Shown: positions 9,278 to 18,751, numbered from the stretch's first letter. The stretch: DNA of 55,011 nucleotides from Pedobacter petrophilus (GCF_009674725.1 NZ_WKKH01000032.1:1-55011), one strand, 5' to 3'. Notes: a model not told the origin generated them from the sequence alone. A program made the numbers and translations.

Positions 9278-10708
9278 CTACCATAGTCCGATTACTTTCC
9301 ACCAGAGTCCACCCACAAGAAACCAGACCAGCAAAAACAATACGCTCATAAAAAAGCCCTGTTTCCACCAATCTTTTAAATCGACATAGGTACTGCCGAA
9401 GAAAATGGGAGCGGGACCATGTCCATAATGGGTAAGTGATCCCATTAATGAAGCACAGGCACCTAAGAAAATGGCGAGCATTGTTCCGGGTACGCCCACA
9501 GCAATACCAACCGCTAAAAACACCGAGTACATGGCGGCAACCTGTGCGGTTGCACTGGCAAACATATAATGACAGTAAGAATAGACCAATATGATTACCG
9601 GAAAGGCCAGTTGCCAGCTTAAGTGTGCCATTTGGCCGCCTACTAAATGACCAAACCAACCGATAAAGCCTAAAGAATTTAAAAAAGAGCCCATCATTAC
9701 GAGTGAAGAAAACCATACTATGGTATCCCATGCCCCTTTTTCAGCTTTAACATCTTCCCAGTTTAATACGCCGCACAATAGCAGGATACACAGGCCAATT
9801 AAAGCACCGGTTGTCGCATCAATGGCAAACAGGTTCCCAAAAATCCAGAGCACCAGTAAAATGATGAATGTGGCAACCATTAACCATTCTTTAACAGTTA
9901 TTGGGCCCATTTCCTTTAATTGTTTAGCAGCAATTGCAGGCGCTTCTTTGGTTTCCTTTAATTCGGGCGGAAAAACCTTATATAAAAACAAGGGTACAAG
10001 AATAAAACACACCAGCCCCGGAACCAGGGCTGCAATTGCCCAGCTTCCCCAGGTAATGGTAACGCCTAAATCTTTTGCGAACTTTTGCGCCATTGGATTG
10101 CTGGCCGTGGCGGTTAAAAACATCACCGAAGTGATCATATTTGCATTGTAGCTGCTCAGGGTTAAAAAGGCCCCGATTTTACGGTGGGTTTCTGGTTTTT
10201 CCGGAACTGAGCCCATGTTCACGGCAATGGATTTCATGATCGGATAAATCACTCCGCCTGCTCTTGCCGTGTTACTTGGAATGGCAGGCGCAAGAATTAA
10301 ATCTGCTGTATTTAATCCGTAAGCAAGACCTAACGGGCTTTTGCCCAAAACCTTAATAAAACTGTAGGCAATCCGTGTACCTAACCCAGTTTTAATAAAT
10401 CCCCGGGCAATAAAAAAGGCTAAGCCGATCAGCCAGATGGTCGAATTACCAAAACCACTTAAAGCGTTTTGAATAGACTTCACCGGATCACCGGGAGCCA
10501 GCACCTGTGTAGCCGCACAGAGGGTAATGCCAATAATAGCCATGGTGCCCATTGATGCCGCTTTGGAAATGATGCCAACAATTGTAGCTACGAAGATGGC
10601 CAGCAAATGCCAGGCGTTGGGCTTAACCCCTTCAGGTACAGGGATAAACCAGATGGCAATACCAACCACAAAGGTGATGATGAGTGATTTAAAATTAATT
10701 TCTTTCAT
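9278..10708 (-). CDS. DASS-family dicarboxylate transporter (SLC13/CitT type)
   Basis: This 476-residue inner-membrane protein has about 11-13 hydrophobic segments and the paired Ser-Asn-Thr-like motifs of the divalent anion:sodium symporter family (IPSNTARAGG around residue 145; the second half-motif SATAQVAAM near residue 396). Family members move C4-dicarboxylates or citrate with sodium or by antiport. Its place between an outer-membrane porin and fumarate reductase, in the same operon as fumarase, suggests uptake of fumarate or malate or exchange for succinate. The 9-bp gap to the porin gene and 36-bp gap to the cytochrome gene support co-transcription. The exact substrate is inferred. 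Confidence 0.88.
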   Translation of the reverse strand: MKEINFKSLIITFVVGIAIWFIPVPEGVKPNAWHLLAIFVATIVGIISKAASMGTMAIIGITLCAATQVLAPGDPVKSIQNALSGFGNSTIWLIGLAFFIARGFIKTGLGTRIAYSFIKVLGKSPLGLAYGLNTADLILAPAIPSNTARAGGVIYPIMKSIAVNMGSVPEKPETHRKIGAFLTLSSYNANMITSVMFLTATASNPMAQKFAKDLGVTITWGSWAIAALVPGLVCFILVPLFLYKVFPPELKETKEAPAIAAKQLKEMGPITVKEWLMVATFIILLVLWIFGNLFAIDATTGALIGLCILLLCGVLNWEDVKAEKGAWDTIVWFSSLVMMGSFLNSLGFIGWFGHLVGGQMAHLSWQLAFPVIILVYSYCHYMFASATAQVAAMYSVFLAVGIAVGVPGTMLAIFLGACASLMGSLTHYGHGPAPIFFGSTYVDLKDWWKQGFFMSVLFLLVWFLVGGLWWKVIGLW

Positions 10709-10717
10709 GATAAGGTT

Positions 10718-11869
10718 TTAAAAGCGGATTTGAAGTTGAACATAGCCCAGGCTATGGTTGTAGGTTGAGGTTAAGGGAATCTGATTTTTGAATCGGTCAA
10801 CAGCTACGCCAAACTGAAGGGCGGCGTAAAAGTCGTCGGCGAAAATCAGCGAAACGTTGGGGATAATGGTCTGCCTGGCATTACTGGCCAGTTTATAATT
10901 TTCGTCGAAATATTCATACCTGCAGGAGAATTCTACCGCACGCAGCCTTTTGCTCTGGTGGTTGTAGCGAAGTGTTGGAAAGAAATAAAATCCTTTCATC
11001 TGATACTCACTTAAATCAGGCCGAACAGGTTGCTTATCTGCGTTATAGGCTAAAAAATTTGCACCGGTTTTGTATTCAGCCATTAAGAGCAGATCGAACT
11101 TTGCAGACAGGGGAACTTTTGCGGTTGCATCTGCACCGTATGCTTTGCCAATACTGCTGGAACCCAAACTACCGGAACCGGCATTTACACCAACCGTAAA
11201 ATCCTTTAAAAGATCGGCTTCCAGTCTGCCGTAAAGATTTTTGGTGTTGTTATCATCAGAAGACTGGTTTTTGTTATTGCCATTATAAGCACCTGCGAAA
11301 TACCTCAATTTACCATTAGGAATTACATTCCCCAATACGGAAAGCCCGGTCTGGAAACTCTGCCATCCATTTTTTCCAAAGGCATAATATTGGTTAGAAA
11401 AATCCAGTGTGCGGATAATGTCGACAGCTACGGCATCTTCAATTCCAAAAAACGGGCGAAACTGACCAGCCTGGATGTGAAAGTATTTGTTTAACGAATA
11501 TTTGATATAGGCATTTTCCAAAACCTTATTGGTTGGGTCGCTGTTAAATTCAGCCAGGTTAGCCAGAATATTCGCAGAAAAATGGTCGTTAATATCACCC
11601 TTTACCATTACTCTGGCCCTTTTAACCATAAAAGTATTGGATATTGCTTTTGATGTGGCGGGGTCGAAATTTTTGCCGTTTATATCCACATTATTATCCA
11701 GGGAAAGCAAGTACCTGGTTTGCAGCACACCTGCAAAAGTGAGTTTCCTTTTGTAAGCAGAATAATTTTTTAAGGTGTCTGTCAGCGTTGTCCTGTCTTT
11801 TTGCTGCGCTTGGGCAAACAGGAAACAACCAAACAAGAGGGTAAAGAATATGGGGTAGATTTTTTTCAT
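10718..11869 (-). CDS. Outer-membrane porin (phosphate-selective porin O/P superfamily)
   Basis: This 383-residue protein has a signal peptide (ending FAQAQ, about residue 22). The rest has alternating beta-strand composition with an aromatic-rich end (LGYVQLQIRF) whose terminal Phe is the usual outer-membrane insertion signal. The spacing of charged turns (DINDHFSANILAN, YKTGANFLAYN) fits a 16-18-strand porin of the OprP/OprO-like superfamily. Located between fumarase (21 bp) and the DASS carrier (9 bp), it probably passes dicarboxylates across the outer membrane. It should not be read as a phosphate porin on the strength of the family name. Confidence 0.82.
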   Translation of the reverse strand: MKKIYPIFFTLLFGCFLFAQAQQKDRTTLTDTLKNYSAYKRKLTFAGVLQTRYLLSLDNNVDINGKNFDPATSKAISNTFMVKRARVMVKGDINDHFSANILANLAEFNSDPTNKVLENAYIKYSLNKYFHIQAGQFRPFFGIEDAVAVDIIRTLDFSNQYYAFGKNGWQSFQTGLSVLGNVIPNGKLRYFAGAYNGNNKNQSSDDNNTKNLYGRLEADLLKDFTVGVNAGSGSLGSSSIGKAYGADATAKVPLSAKFDLLLMAEYKTGANFLAYNADKQPVRPDLSEYQMKGFYFFPTLRYNHQSKRLRAVEFSCRYEYFDENYKLASNARQTIIPNVSLIFADDFYAALQFGVAVDRFKNQIPLTSTYNHSLGYVQLQIRF

Positions 11870-11890
11870 ATTTTTATAGTTGTTATTGCC

Positions 11891-13324
11891 TTATTTTATG
11901 GCTCCAATCATATCTTCCGGACGCACCCACTCATCAAACTGAGCGTTGGTTAACAAGCCCAATGCTAAAGCAGCCTCCCTTAGTGTTTTGTTATCCTTCA
12001 AAGCAGATTTTGCAATCCTGGCTGAATTGTCATATCCAATATGCGGGTTGAGCGCGGTAACGAGCATCAGCGAAGTTTCGAGGTGTTTTTTAATGCCATC
12101 ATAATTGGGCTCAATTCCTGCTGCACAATGTTCGTTAAAAGAGTTGCAGGCATCACCAATTAACCTGGCAGACTGCAGGAAGTTTGCCGCCATAACCGGC
12201 TTAAAAACATTGAGTTGAAACTGTCCGTTAGAACCTGCAACAGTAATTGCCACATCATTTCCCATCACCTGGGCTGCCACCATGGTTACCGCTTCATTTT
12301 GGGTTGGGTTAACCTTACCGGGCATAATTGATGAACCAGGTTCGTTTTCTGGCAGGTGCAATTCGCCAATACTACACCTAGGGCCCGAAGCCAGCATGCG
12401 GATATTGTGTGCAATATGCATCAGTGAAACCGCAATTTGTTTTAGGGCACCATGTGTTTCTACAATGGCATCATGTGCCGAAAGTGCTTCAAATTTATTG
12501 TCTGCCGTACGAAATGGCAGCCCCGTAAAGTCAGCAATGTATTTGGCCACCAAAACATCATAGCCGGCAGGCGTATTCATTCCTGTTCCAACGGCGGTTC
12601 CGCCTAAGGCCAGTTCAGAAAGATGATCCAGGGTATGGTGCAAAGCTTTTAAGCCATGATCCAGCTGTGAAACGTATCCGGAAATTTCCTGACCAAGCGT
12701 TAATGGGGTTGCATCCATTAAATGGGTACGCCCTATCTTTACCACATCCTTAAATTGTGCTGATTTTACCCTTAAAGTATCCCGGAGTTTTTCAATACCG
12801 GGTATGGTAACATCGATTAATATTTTATAAGCAGCGATGTGCATTGCTGTTGGAAAGGTATCATTAGAGGATTGTGATTTATTAACATCATCATTCGGAT
12901 GCACATAAGGCTTACCTGTTCCCATTTTATTTCCCTGCAGCACATGGATCCGGTTGGCAATAACCTCGTTCGCATTCATATTAGATTGCGTGCCTGAACC
13001 TGTTTGCCAGATCACCAATGGAAACTCTTCGAAGAGTTTACCTTCTATAATTTCATCACAAACGCTCGCAATCAAATCTCTTTTATCTGCCGGTAATACA
13101 TTTAAATCTTTATTTGCAAATGCTGCTGCTTTTTTAAGAAAGCCAAAGGCTTCGATAATTTCTTTGGGCATAGAGGCATTAGGACCAATTTTAAAATTAT
13201 TTCTTGATCGCTCTGTTTGTGCGCCCCAATACCGATCGATGGGAACCTGAACATCTCCCATGCTATCATGCTCGGTCCTGGAGGTCAAAATACCGGTTTG
13301 ATTAATCTCGTTTATTGTTAACAT
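11891..13324 (-). CDS. fumC: Class II fumarase
   Basis: This 477-residue cytoplasmic enzyme interconverts fumarate and malate without an iron-sulfur cluster. The signature GSSIMPGKVNP is at residues 330-340, the general-acid/base histidine is His201 (GRTHLMDATP), and the substrate motif TGSGTQSNMNANE spans 108-120. The first 15 or so residues extend beyond usual homologues, so translation could start slightly later, but the ATG at 13324 is the first in frame. It is the first gene of the seven-gene minus-strand block and has a CRP/FNR-like palindrome 74-89 bp upstream. Making fumarate from malate would feed the reductase encoded downstream. Confidence 0.95.
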   Translation of the reverse strand: MLTINEINQTGILTSRTEHDSMGDVQVPIDRYWGAQTERSRNNFKIGPNASMPKEIIEAFGFLKKAAAFANKDLNVLPADKRDLIASVCDEIIEGKLFEEFPLVIWQTGSGTQSNMNANEVIANRIHVLQGNKMGTGKPYVHPNDDVNKSQSSNDTFPTAMHIAAYKILIDVTIPGIEKLRDTLRVKSAQFKDVVKIGRTHLMDATPLTLGQEISGYVSQLDHGLKALHHTLDHLSELALGGTAVGTGMNTPAGYDVLVAKYIADFTGLPFRTADNKFEALSAHDAIVETHGALKQIAVSLMHIAHNIRMLASGPRCSIGELHLPENEPGSSIMPGKVNPTQNEAVTMVAAQVMGNDVAITVAGSNGQFQLNVFKPVMAANFLQSARLIGDACNSFNEHCAAGIEPNYDGIKKHLETSLMLVTALNPHIGYDNSARIAKSALKDNKTLREAALALGLLTNAQFDEWVRPEDMIGAIK

Positions 13325-13397
13325 GTTTATCTATTTAAGATGTGTTGTAAGGTGCCTAAAATCTGCATTGGCCACCATGATGGTAGTCAGCACAAAG

Positions 13398-13413
13398 TGT
13401 GATGTAGATCAGC
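13398..13413. promoter_or_regulatory. CRP/FNR-like box between fumC and tautomerase gene
   Basis: TGTGAT-GTAG-ATCAGC is an imperfect palindrome with the TGAT-N4-ATCA core of CRP/FNR-family sites. It lies 74 bp upstream of fumC (minus) and 72 bp upstream of the tautomerase gene (plus). The stretch AAAGTGTGATG is shared with the box at 18752. I infer that it controls the fumarase operon, and possibly both directions. Confidence 0.55.
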
Positions 13414-13484
13414 ACGCCCCCGGCAGCTAATGGTTACCTTGGATGGGTCAACCAATGGAGGTTGAACTTTAATAATCCACAGCT

Positions 13485-13880
13485 ATGCCTTATCTACAAC
13501 TAGAGGTCATTAGAAATTATCCATACGAGACCAAACAACTGCTCGCAAAAAAACTAGGCGTTCTTTATTCGGATATTATGAAAGTTGATCAGAACAGAAT
13601 TACGATCAGCATTCGTGAATTGGGAGAAGGCTCGATCTGGCGTTGCAGCAATACAGAACCTATGCCCGCTGCAATTATGATGTGCGATATCCGCAGTGGA
13701 AGAGAGGCGAATACGAGGGCTTTACTCTCAAAATCAATAATAGCAATATGCAATGAAGTTTTAGACCTGGAAGCCGGACAGCTCAATATCGAGTTTACCC
13801 AGCATTCTGGTGATGAAATGTATCACCAGCGACTTGGCGGATTTAGTGCCGATTGGAGTGCAGATGAAGGCTCCATTTAA
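13485..13880 (+). CDS. Tautomerase-superfamily protein, 131 aa
   Basis: The mature protein would start with Pro (MPYLQLEV), the N-terminal catalytic proline of the 4-oxalocrotonate tautomerase / MIF fold, once Met is removed. Two beta-alpha-beta units of about 60 residues follow (ETKQLLAKKLGVLYSDIM; ANTRALLSKSIIAICNEVL), which is the doubled arrangement of longer members. It is probably a cytosolic trimer. The substrate is unknown. It diverges from fumC across an intergenic region that carries the CRP/FNR-like box, so it may share the same control. Confidence 0.8.
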   Translation: MPYLQLEVIRNYPYETKQLLAKKLGVLYSDIMKVDQNRITISIRELGEGSIWRCSNTEPMPAAIMMCDIRSGREANTRALLSKSIIAICNEVLDLEAGQLNIEFTQHSGDEMYHQRLGGFSADWSADEGSI

Positions 13881-13893
13881 TGTCAACGATAAA

Positions 13894-14016
13894 TTAAGGC
13901 CTGTTGGAGGTTTTTCCATCGGATACCAGAAGACCCTCATCACCATACATCGCCATTTCGAGGTTTCTGTATAGATTATAGATGTCGTGAAAGATTACCA
14001 ACTGGCTATCAATCAT
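13894..14016 (-). pseudogene. Short coding-like frame, 40 aa, possibly a decayed gene
   Basis: From ATG at 14016 the minus strand reads a 40-residue peptide beginning MIDSQLVIFHDIYNLYRNLE and ending before TAA at 13894-13896. The composition looks like real protein. The same frame is open for about 31 codons on the far side of an in-frame TAG just upstream, so it may be the end of a gene broken by a stop, or a genuine small gene. I know no homologue. It converges with the tautomerase gene. The 336-bp gap 13881-14216 holds nothing else that I can support. Confidence 0.25.
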
Positions 14017-14216
14017 TTCGCAGGTAAGGTAAACCAGCTAATTGGAATGGGAGATTTGAATAAAAATTCTTTGGGTTGACGGGCAGCGGATGCCTGATGT
14101 ATTAACGTACTTTTGCTGATAATCATGCTGAAAATTGTTTCACCAGGAATATAAAGGAAAGTATCCGGGGTTCGATTGCAGAACTCCGGATTACTGGCAT
14201 ATATCATTGCATCCCT

Positions 14217-14882
14217 CTAAAAAATCAGGTAATCGATCAGCAATTCATTGTGTACATTCCATACACCGGGCGCATTCCAGGCAATTCTCTCCGCCTCGTC
14301 TTTTTGAAAAATAGAATGAACCATTCCACTCAGGGTAATCCTGTTTCCAGCTACATCAACCTTTATCCCCTTATCATCAATTGCCCAATTTCGTATCAGT
14401 GCATTCTCGATAGCACTCTTCTCTACCTCATCGGAGGTATCAGACTTTACCTGAATATTATTCGCCACATTTTTTATGCCTGAAAGTATTTCAACTGACT
14501 TTTGTACTGCAGCCTTTTGAGTATTCCATTGCACTATGCCCTCTATCGTTACCCATCCATGCTCTACCTTTACCTGCAAGCTGCGTTCCGGAATTTCGGG
14601 ATTAGACTTCAGCACTTTGAGTATCTCCGTTGCGATCTGTAAATCTGGTTGCTGATCCATTGATCCAAATTTCACCTCTATTTTTTCAATAACAGCTAAA
14701 ACACCTGCAACCGTTTTAGCTGCATGTTCTGCACCACGTTTTTTGGCATAACTATCTACTGTTCCGGTAAGGGTAACAATGCCATCTTGTGCAATTACGC
14801 CAATTTCTGCTGCCTTTAACAGTGGTTCCCATTTAATGGCCTCCTCTACGTCGCTTTGAAGTTTCTCATTATCTTTCATCAT
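14217..14882 (-). CDS. Triple BON-domain protein, 221 aa
   Basis: Three repeats of about 70 residues (starting near residues 10, 82 and 150) each show the BON pattern: a helix, then G-x-V-T-L-x-G-x-V, then a helix with AA/VE and a final beta-strand. The segments GIVTLTGTVDS, GWVTIEGIVQW and NRITLSGMVHS mark the three glycine cores. No signal peptide is visible, so this is a cytoplasmic BON protein, unlike periplasmic OsmY. Such proteins often sit in stress and fermentation clusters, as here next to phosphoketolase. A gap of 196 bp to the phosphoketolase gene allows either read-through or its own promoter. The role is not known. Confidence 0.88.
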   Translation of the reverse strand: MMKDNEKLQSDVEEAIKWEPLLKAAEIGVIAQDGIVTLTGTVDSYAKKRGAEHAAKTVAGVLAVIEKIEVKFGSMDQQPDLQIATEILKVLKSNPEIPERSLQVKVEHGWVTIEGIVQWNTQKAAVQKSVEILSGIKNVANNIQVKSDTSDEVEKSAIENALIRNWAIDDKGIKVDVAGNRITLSGMVHSIFQKDEAERIAWNAPGVWNVHNELLIDYLIF

Positions 14883-15078
14883 TTCAATTTTATAATATGT
14901 GGGCTAAATTTTAATTTCATTAATCCTGATGTTAGCGGCGTGACACAGAAATTAACTTCTGCTGTTATGCGGCCAGGCAATGTGTTTTGCTTTAGGCTGT
15001 TCTTTAAATCAGCATTGGTGAGTTGAAATCGGGTAAATGTTTACGCTTATCAGCTACCAGAATGTTTGTAATTCTCCG

Positions 15079-17445
15079 CTACTTTACTGAGGTTGACTTT
15101 CTTTTCCAGTTTTTTATTTCGGGCATGTCATCAAGATATTTGCGAATATATTGATGATGTTCTGCCAGTTTTCCTTCGCAGAAATTAATAAAGGCATCTG
15201 CTTTTTGCTGGAAACCAGGTACTCTTTTAACTGCTTCCATTGCGAGGTGATACCTGCTCATTTTATTTAACACCACCATATCAAATGGTGTGGTGGTGGT
15301 TCCCTCTTCCATAAAGCCGCGAACATGGAAACGGGCAGGATCTGGTCTGCCATGAACCAAATCATGAATGATGCGAACATAGCCGTGAAAGGCAAATATG
15401 ACTGGAGAACTATTTGTAAAAAGCAATTCAAACTGCTCCCCGCTCATGCCATGTGCATGATAAGCCGTTGGGGAAAGCGACATCAAATCTACCACGTTCA
15501 CCAGCCTTACTTTAAGTTCAGGAAGCAGTTCATTTAAAAGCGCAGCTGCGGCTACAGTCTCCAGTGTGGGTACATCGCCTGCACAGGCCAGTACAACATC
15601 CGGCTCCCCATCATCATTTGATGCCCATTTCCAATTGGATGCACCCCGTTTGCAGTGTTCAATTGCTTCATGCATACCAAGCCATTGCAGCTCCGGCTGT
15701 TTACCTGCTACCACTACGTTAATGTAATTTTTACTGCTCAGGCAGTGGTCCATCACCGAAAGCAAAGTGTTGGCATCGGGCGGGAAATAAATGCGGATAA
15801 CGCTGCTTTTTTTATTTACTACGGTATCAATAAATCCTGGTCCCTGGTGGCTGTAGCCATTATTATCCTGCCGCCATACATGTGAGGTAAGCAGGTAATT
15901 TAATGATGCGATAGGTTTTCTCCAGGGAAGTTCTGCTGTGGTTTTGAGCCATTTGGCATGCTGGCTAACCATGGAGTCTACTAAGGTTACAAACGCTTCG
16001 TAACAAGGGAAAAGCCCGTGTCTTCCGGTCAGGAGGTAACCTTCCAGCCAGCCTTCGCAAACATGTTCGCTCAAAATCTCCATCACTCTGCCTTCTGGTG
16101 AGAGTTTGTCATCTATATCAATGGTTTTTTCCATGAAGCATCGATCCGTTACCTGAAAAACGGCTTCAAGTCTGTTTGAGGTAGTTTCATCCGGACAGAA
16201 TAATCTGAAATTTTTATTCGCTGCATTTAACGTAAATATTTCACGCAGGTATTTTCCAAGATTACGGGTGCTTTCTGCTTCAACACAACCGGGTGATGGA
16301 ATTTTCAGGCCATAATATCTAAAATCGGGAAGAATCAACTCTTTAAGGAGTAATCCGCCATTGGCATAGGGCAATGCACTCATGCGTTTATCACCAAGTG
16401 GTGCCAGTGCTTTCAATTCAGGAATGAGCATTCCGTTTTTGTCGAAAAGTTCTTCCGGATGGTAACTGCGCATCCAGTTTTCGAGCATCTTTAATTTCTC
16501 AGGGTTTTCTTTAACCCCTGTTAACGGAACCTGATGTGACCTGAAAGTGCCCTCTATTGGTACATCCTTCCATGATTTCGGTCCGGTCCAGCCTTTAGGC
16601 GTTCTCAGGATAATCATCGGCCATTTCATTGCATGAAGCTGGTGGTCTACCCTGGCACTGTGTTGAATTTTTCTTATTTTGCCATAAACAATATCCAGAG
16701 TTGCCGCCATTTGGCGATGGACATGATGAGGATCTTCGCCTTCCACAAAAAACACCTCATAACCAAACCCCTTAAACAAGTCTTTTAAGGAATCATCATC
16801 CATTCGGGCAAATACCGTAGGGCCAGAAATTTTATATCCATTTAAATGGAGGATGGGCAGTACAGCTCCATCTCTCGCCGGATTAAGAAAAGCGATTGAA
16901 TTCCAGCTTGCAGCTAACGGTCCGGTTTCTGCTTCTCCATCCCCGATAACGCAGGCGGCAATTAAATCCGGATGATCAAATACAGCTCCGAAAGCATGCA
17001 TAAGTGAATAACCTAATTCGCCACCTTCGTTAATAGAGCCTGGTGTATGCGCGCTTACGTGACTGGGAATACCGCCCGGGGTGGAAAATTGCCTGAAGAG
17101 CTTAAGCATTCCGGCTTCATCTTCAGTTACTTCCGGAAATACTTCTGAATAAGTTCCTTCGAGATAGGTATGGGCAACAATTGCAGGTGCCCCATGCCCT
17201 GGGCCACACACATAAAGCATTTCGGCATTGGTATCCTTAATCAGCCGGTTAAGGTGAACATAAACCAGGTTCAGTCCGGGTGAAGTGCCCCAATGCCCAA
17301 GCAGGCGGGGTTTAATATCTTCTGCCTGTAGGGGTGAAGAGAGTAACGGATTTTGTTGTAAATAAATCTGCCCTGCAGAAAGGTAATTTACAGCCTGCCA
17401 GTACCTATGAATTTTTTCTATAATTTCTTCTGAGATTTCCTGCAT
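15079..17445 (-). CDS. xfp: Phosphoketolase (xylulose-5-P/fructose-6-P)
   Basis: This 788-residue thiamine-diphosphate enzyme is full length for the family. The signature GDGEAETGPLAASW is at residues 168-181, the N-terminal histidine-containing segments GHWGTSPGLN and CGPGHGAPA are present, and the YANGG and QDNNGYSHQGPG segments follow later. It splits xylulose-5-phosphate (or fructose-6-phosphate) with phosphate into acetyl-phosphate plus glyceraldehyde-3-phosphate (or erythrose-4-phosphate). The gene start overlaps the acetate kinase end by 28 bp. The two enzymes together turn sugar phosphates into acetate and ATP with no phosphotransacetylase step. Confidence 0.95.
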   Translation of the reverse strand: MQEISEEIIEKIHRYWQAVNYLSAGQIYLQQNPLLSSPLQAEDIKPRLLGHWGTSPGLNLVYVHLNRLIKDTNAEMLYVCGPGHGAPAIVAHTYLEGTYSEVFPEVTEDEAGMLKLFRQFSTPGGIPSHVSAHTPGSINEGGELGYSLMHAFGAVFDHPDLIAACVIGDGEAETGPLAASWNSIAFLNPARDGAVLPILHLNGYKISGPTVFARMDDDSLKDLFKGFGYEVFFVEGEDPHHVHRQMAATLDIVYGKIRKIQHSARVDHQLHAMKWPMIILRTPKGWTGPKSWKDVPIEGTFRSHQVPLTGVKENPEKLKMLENWMRSYHPEELFDKNGMLIPELKALAPLGDKRMSALPYANGGLLLKELILPDFRYYGLKIPSPGCVEAESTRNLGKYLREIFTLNAANKNFRLFCPDETTSNRLEAVFQVTDRCFMEKTIDIDDKLSPEGRVMEILSEHVCEGWLEGYLLTGRHGLFPCYEAFVTLVDSMVSQHAKWLKTTAELPWRKPIASLNYLLTSHVWRQDNNGYSHQGPGFIDTVVNKKSSVIRIYFPPDANTLLSVMDHCLSSKNYINVVVAGKQPELQWLGMHEAIEHCKRGASNWKWASNDDGEPDVVLACAGDVPTLETVAAAALLNELLPELKVRLVNVVDLMSLSPTAYHAHGMSGEQFELLFTNSSPVIFAFHGYVRIIHDLVHGRPDPARFHVRGFMEEGTTTTPFDMVVLNKMSRYHLAMEAVKRVPGFQQKADAFINFCEGKLAEHHQYIRKYLDDMPEIKNWKRKSTSVK

Positions 17446-18644
17446 GATAAATTTTGGGTTTGTAACAAATTTTTAGTGTGACTGGCAATCATCCATTCTT
17501 CATTGGTAGGAATAATTCTCACGTTTACGCCACTATCCCGATGGGAAATAATTCGGTTTGATTGGTGATTTAGCGAACGGTCTAGCCGGATGCCCATAAA
17601 TGCTAAACCCGTGCAGATCTGTTCTCTGATCAGTGAGGAATGTTCGCCAATGCCGCCTGTAAAAATGAGCATATCCAATCCGCCCATTCCGGCAGCAAGG
17701 GCCCCGATAGATTTGACGGCCTGATAGCAGAACATATCCAGCGCCAGCTTGGATTTAGCATCTTCTCCGGCATATTTAATGATTTCCTGCAGATCTGCTA
17801 TACCGGAAATTGCCTTTAAACCAGACTGCCTGCTTAATATCACTTCAAGTTCTTCTACTGTAATGTCATTGTTTTTTAAGATAAATAGTATCGCACCAGG
17901 ATCCAGGTCTCCGCTTCTGGTACTCATCATCATGCCGCCAAGCGGGCTAATCCCCATCGTGGTATCAAAACCCTTGCAGTCGGAAACCGAGGTCATACTT
18001 GATCCTATTCCTAAATGGGCAATAATCATCTTCTTTTGATGAATCCCGCTACATTCCTTATCTAGTTTCTGAAGAACGTACTCGTAAGAAAGGCCATGAA
18101 AGCCATAACGTACCAAGCCCTGGTTTCTGAACTTCTCCGGTAAGGGGTAGTTTTTGATGTGCTCTGGCATGTCCTGATGAAAAAAGGTATCAAAGCAAGC
18201 GAAGTGTGGTGTTTTCGGAAACTCTTCTCTAAACTTTCTGATTAGCCTCAGCTCATCAGGCAGATGATCGGGCGCAAGATAAATCAGCTCAGCCAGCTCC
18301 GACAGCAGGGCATCAGTGATTAATTCCGGCTTGCGATGATATTTTCCGCCTTGAACAATCCGGTACCCAATGCCAGCGATTTCGCAAAACTTATGGTTAT
18401 TTGAGATCCATGAAATGATTGCCAAAGCTGCATCTTCCTGATTTCTATAAATTGCTTCATCACAAAGATGTACCCGCTGATGGCTATCGGTGAGCTCCAT
18501 CAATCCATGTGGAGTTGCAATGCCTGTAATTTGGCCTGACCACTGCCTGTGCATATTTAAGCTGTGATATAGTGCAAATTTCAAGCTTGAGCTCCCTGAA
18601 TTAATCACTAATATGAAGCTTTCCACTGATCCTGATCCATTCAT
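17418..18644 (-). CDS. ackA: Acetate kinase
   Basis: This 408-residue cytosolic enzyme makes ATP and acetate from acetyl-phosphate. The N-terminal ASKHA motif NSGSSSLKF spans residues 15-23. GFHGLSYEYV, HLGIGSSMTSV, DTTMGISPLGGMMMSTRSGDLDP and FTGGIGEHSS are all intact. The C-terminus has about 15 residues beyond the usual NEE-x-MIA end. It is first in the ackA-xfp unit, and a strong CRP/FNR-like palindrome sits 108-123 bp upstream. No pta gene is seen in the window, consistent with acetyl-phosphate supplied by phosphoketolase. Confidence 0.95.
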   Translation of the reverse strand: MNGSGSVESFILVINSGSSSLKFALYHSLNMHRQWSGQITGIATPHGLMELTDSHQRVHLCDEAIYRNQEDAALAIISWISNNHKFCEIAGIGYRIVQGGKYHRKPELITDALLSELAELIYLAPDHLPDELRLIRKFREEFPKTPHFACFDTFFHQDMPEHIKNYPLPEKFRNQGLVRYGFHGLSYEYVLQKLDKECSGIHQKKMIIAHLGIGSSMTSVSDCKGFDTTMGISPLGGMMMSTRSGDLDPGAILFILKNNDITVEELEVILSRQSGLKAISGIADLQEIIKYAGEDAKSKLALDMFCYQAVKSIGALAAGMGGLDMLIFTGGIGEHSSLIREQICTGLAFMGIRLDRSLNHQSNRIISHRDSGVNVRIIPTNEEWMIASHTKNLLQTQNLSCRKSQKKL

Positions 18645-18751
18645 AACAATATTTTCCTACGGGATACTAAGCTAAAATCAGCTCCGAAGTGCAGGATATT
18701 CAAATGTAAAGTTCAGTGTTTGGCTGCCAAATGATCTGAGGACATGAAAAG

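Noticed and set aside
9261..9731. 156-residue frame overlapping the DASS transporter on the same strand
   Set aside because: It is a second frame of the transporter gene, with Cys/Arg-rich composition unlike a real membrane protein.
14950..14966. Inverted repeat CAGAA-ATTAAC-TTCTG upstream of the BON gene
   Set aside because: Arms are only 5 bp, there is no T-run and no match to the CRP/FNR-like boxes; probably chance.
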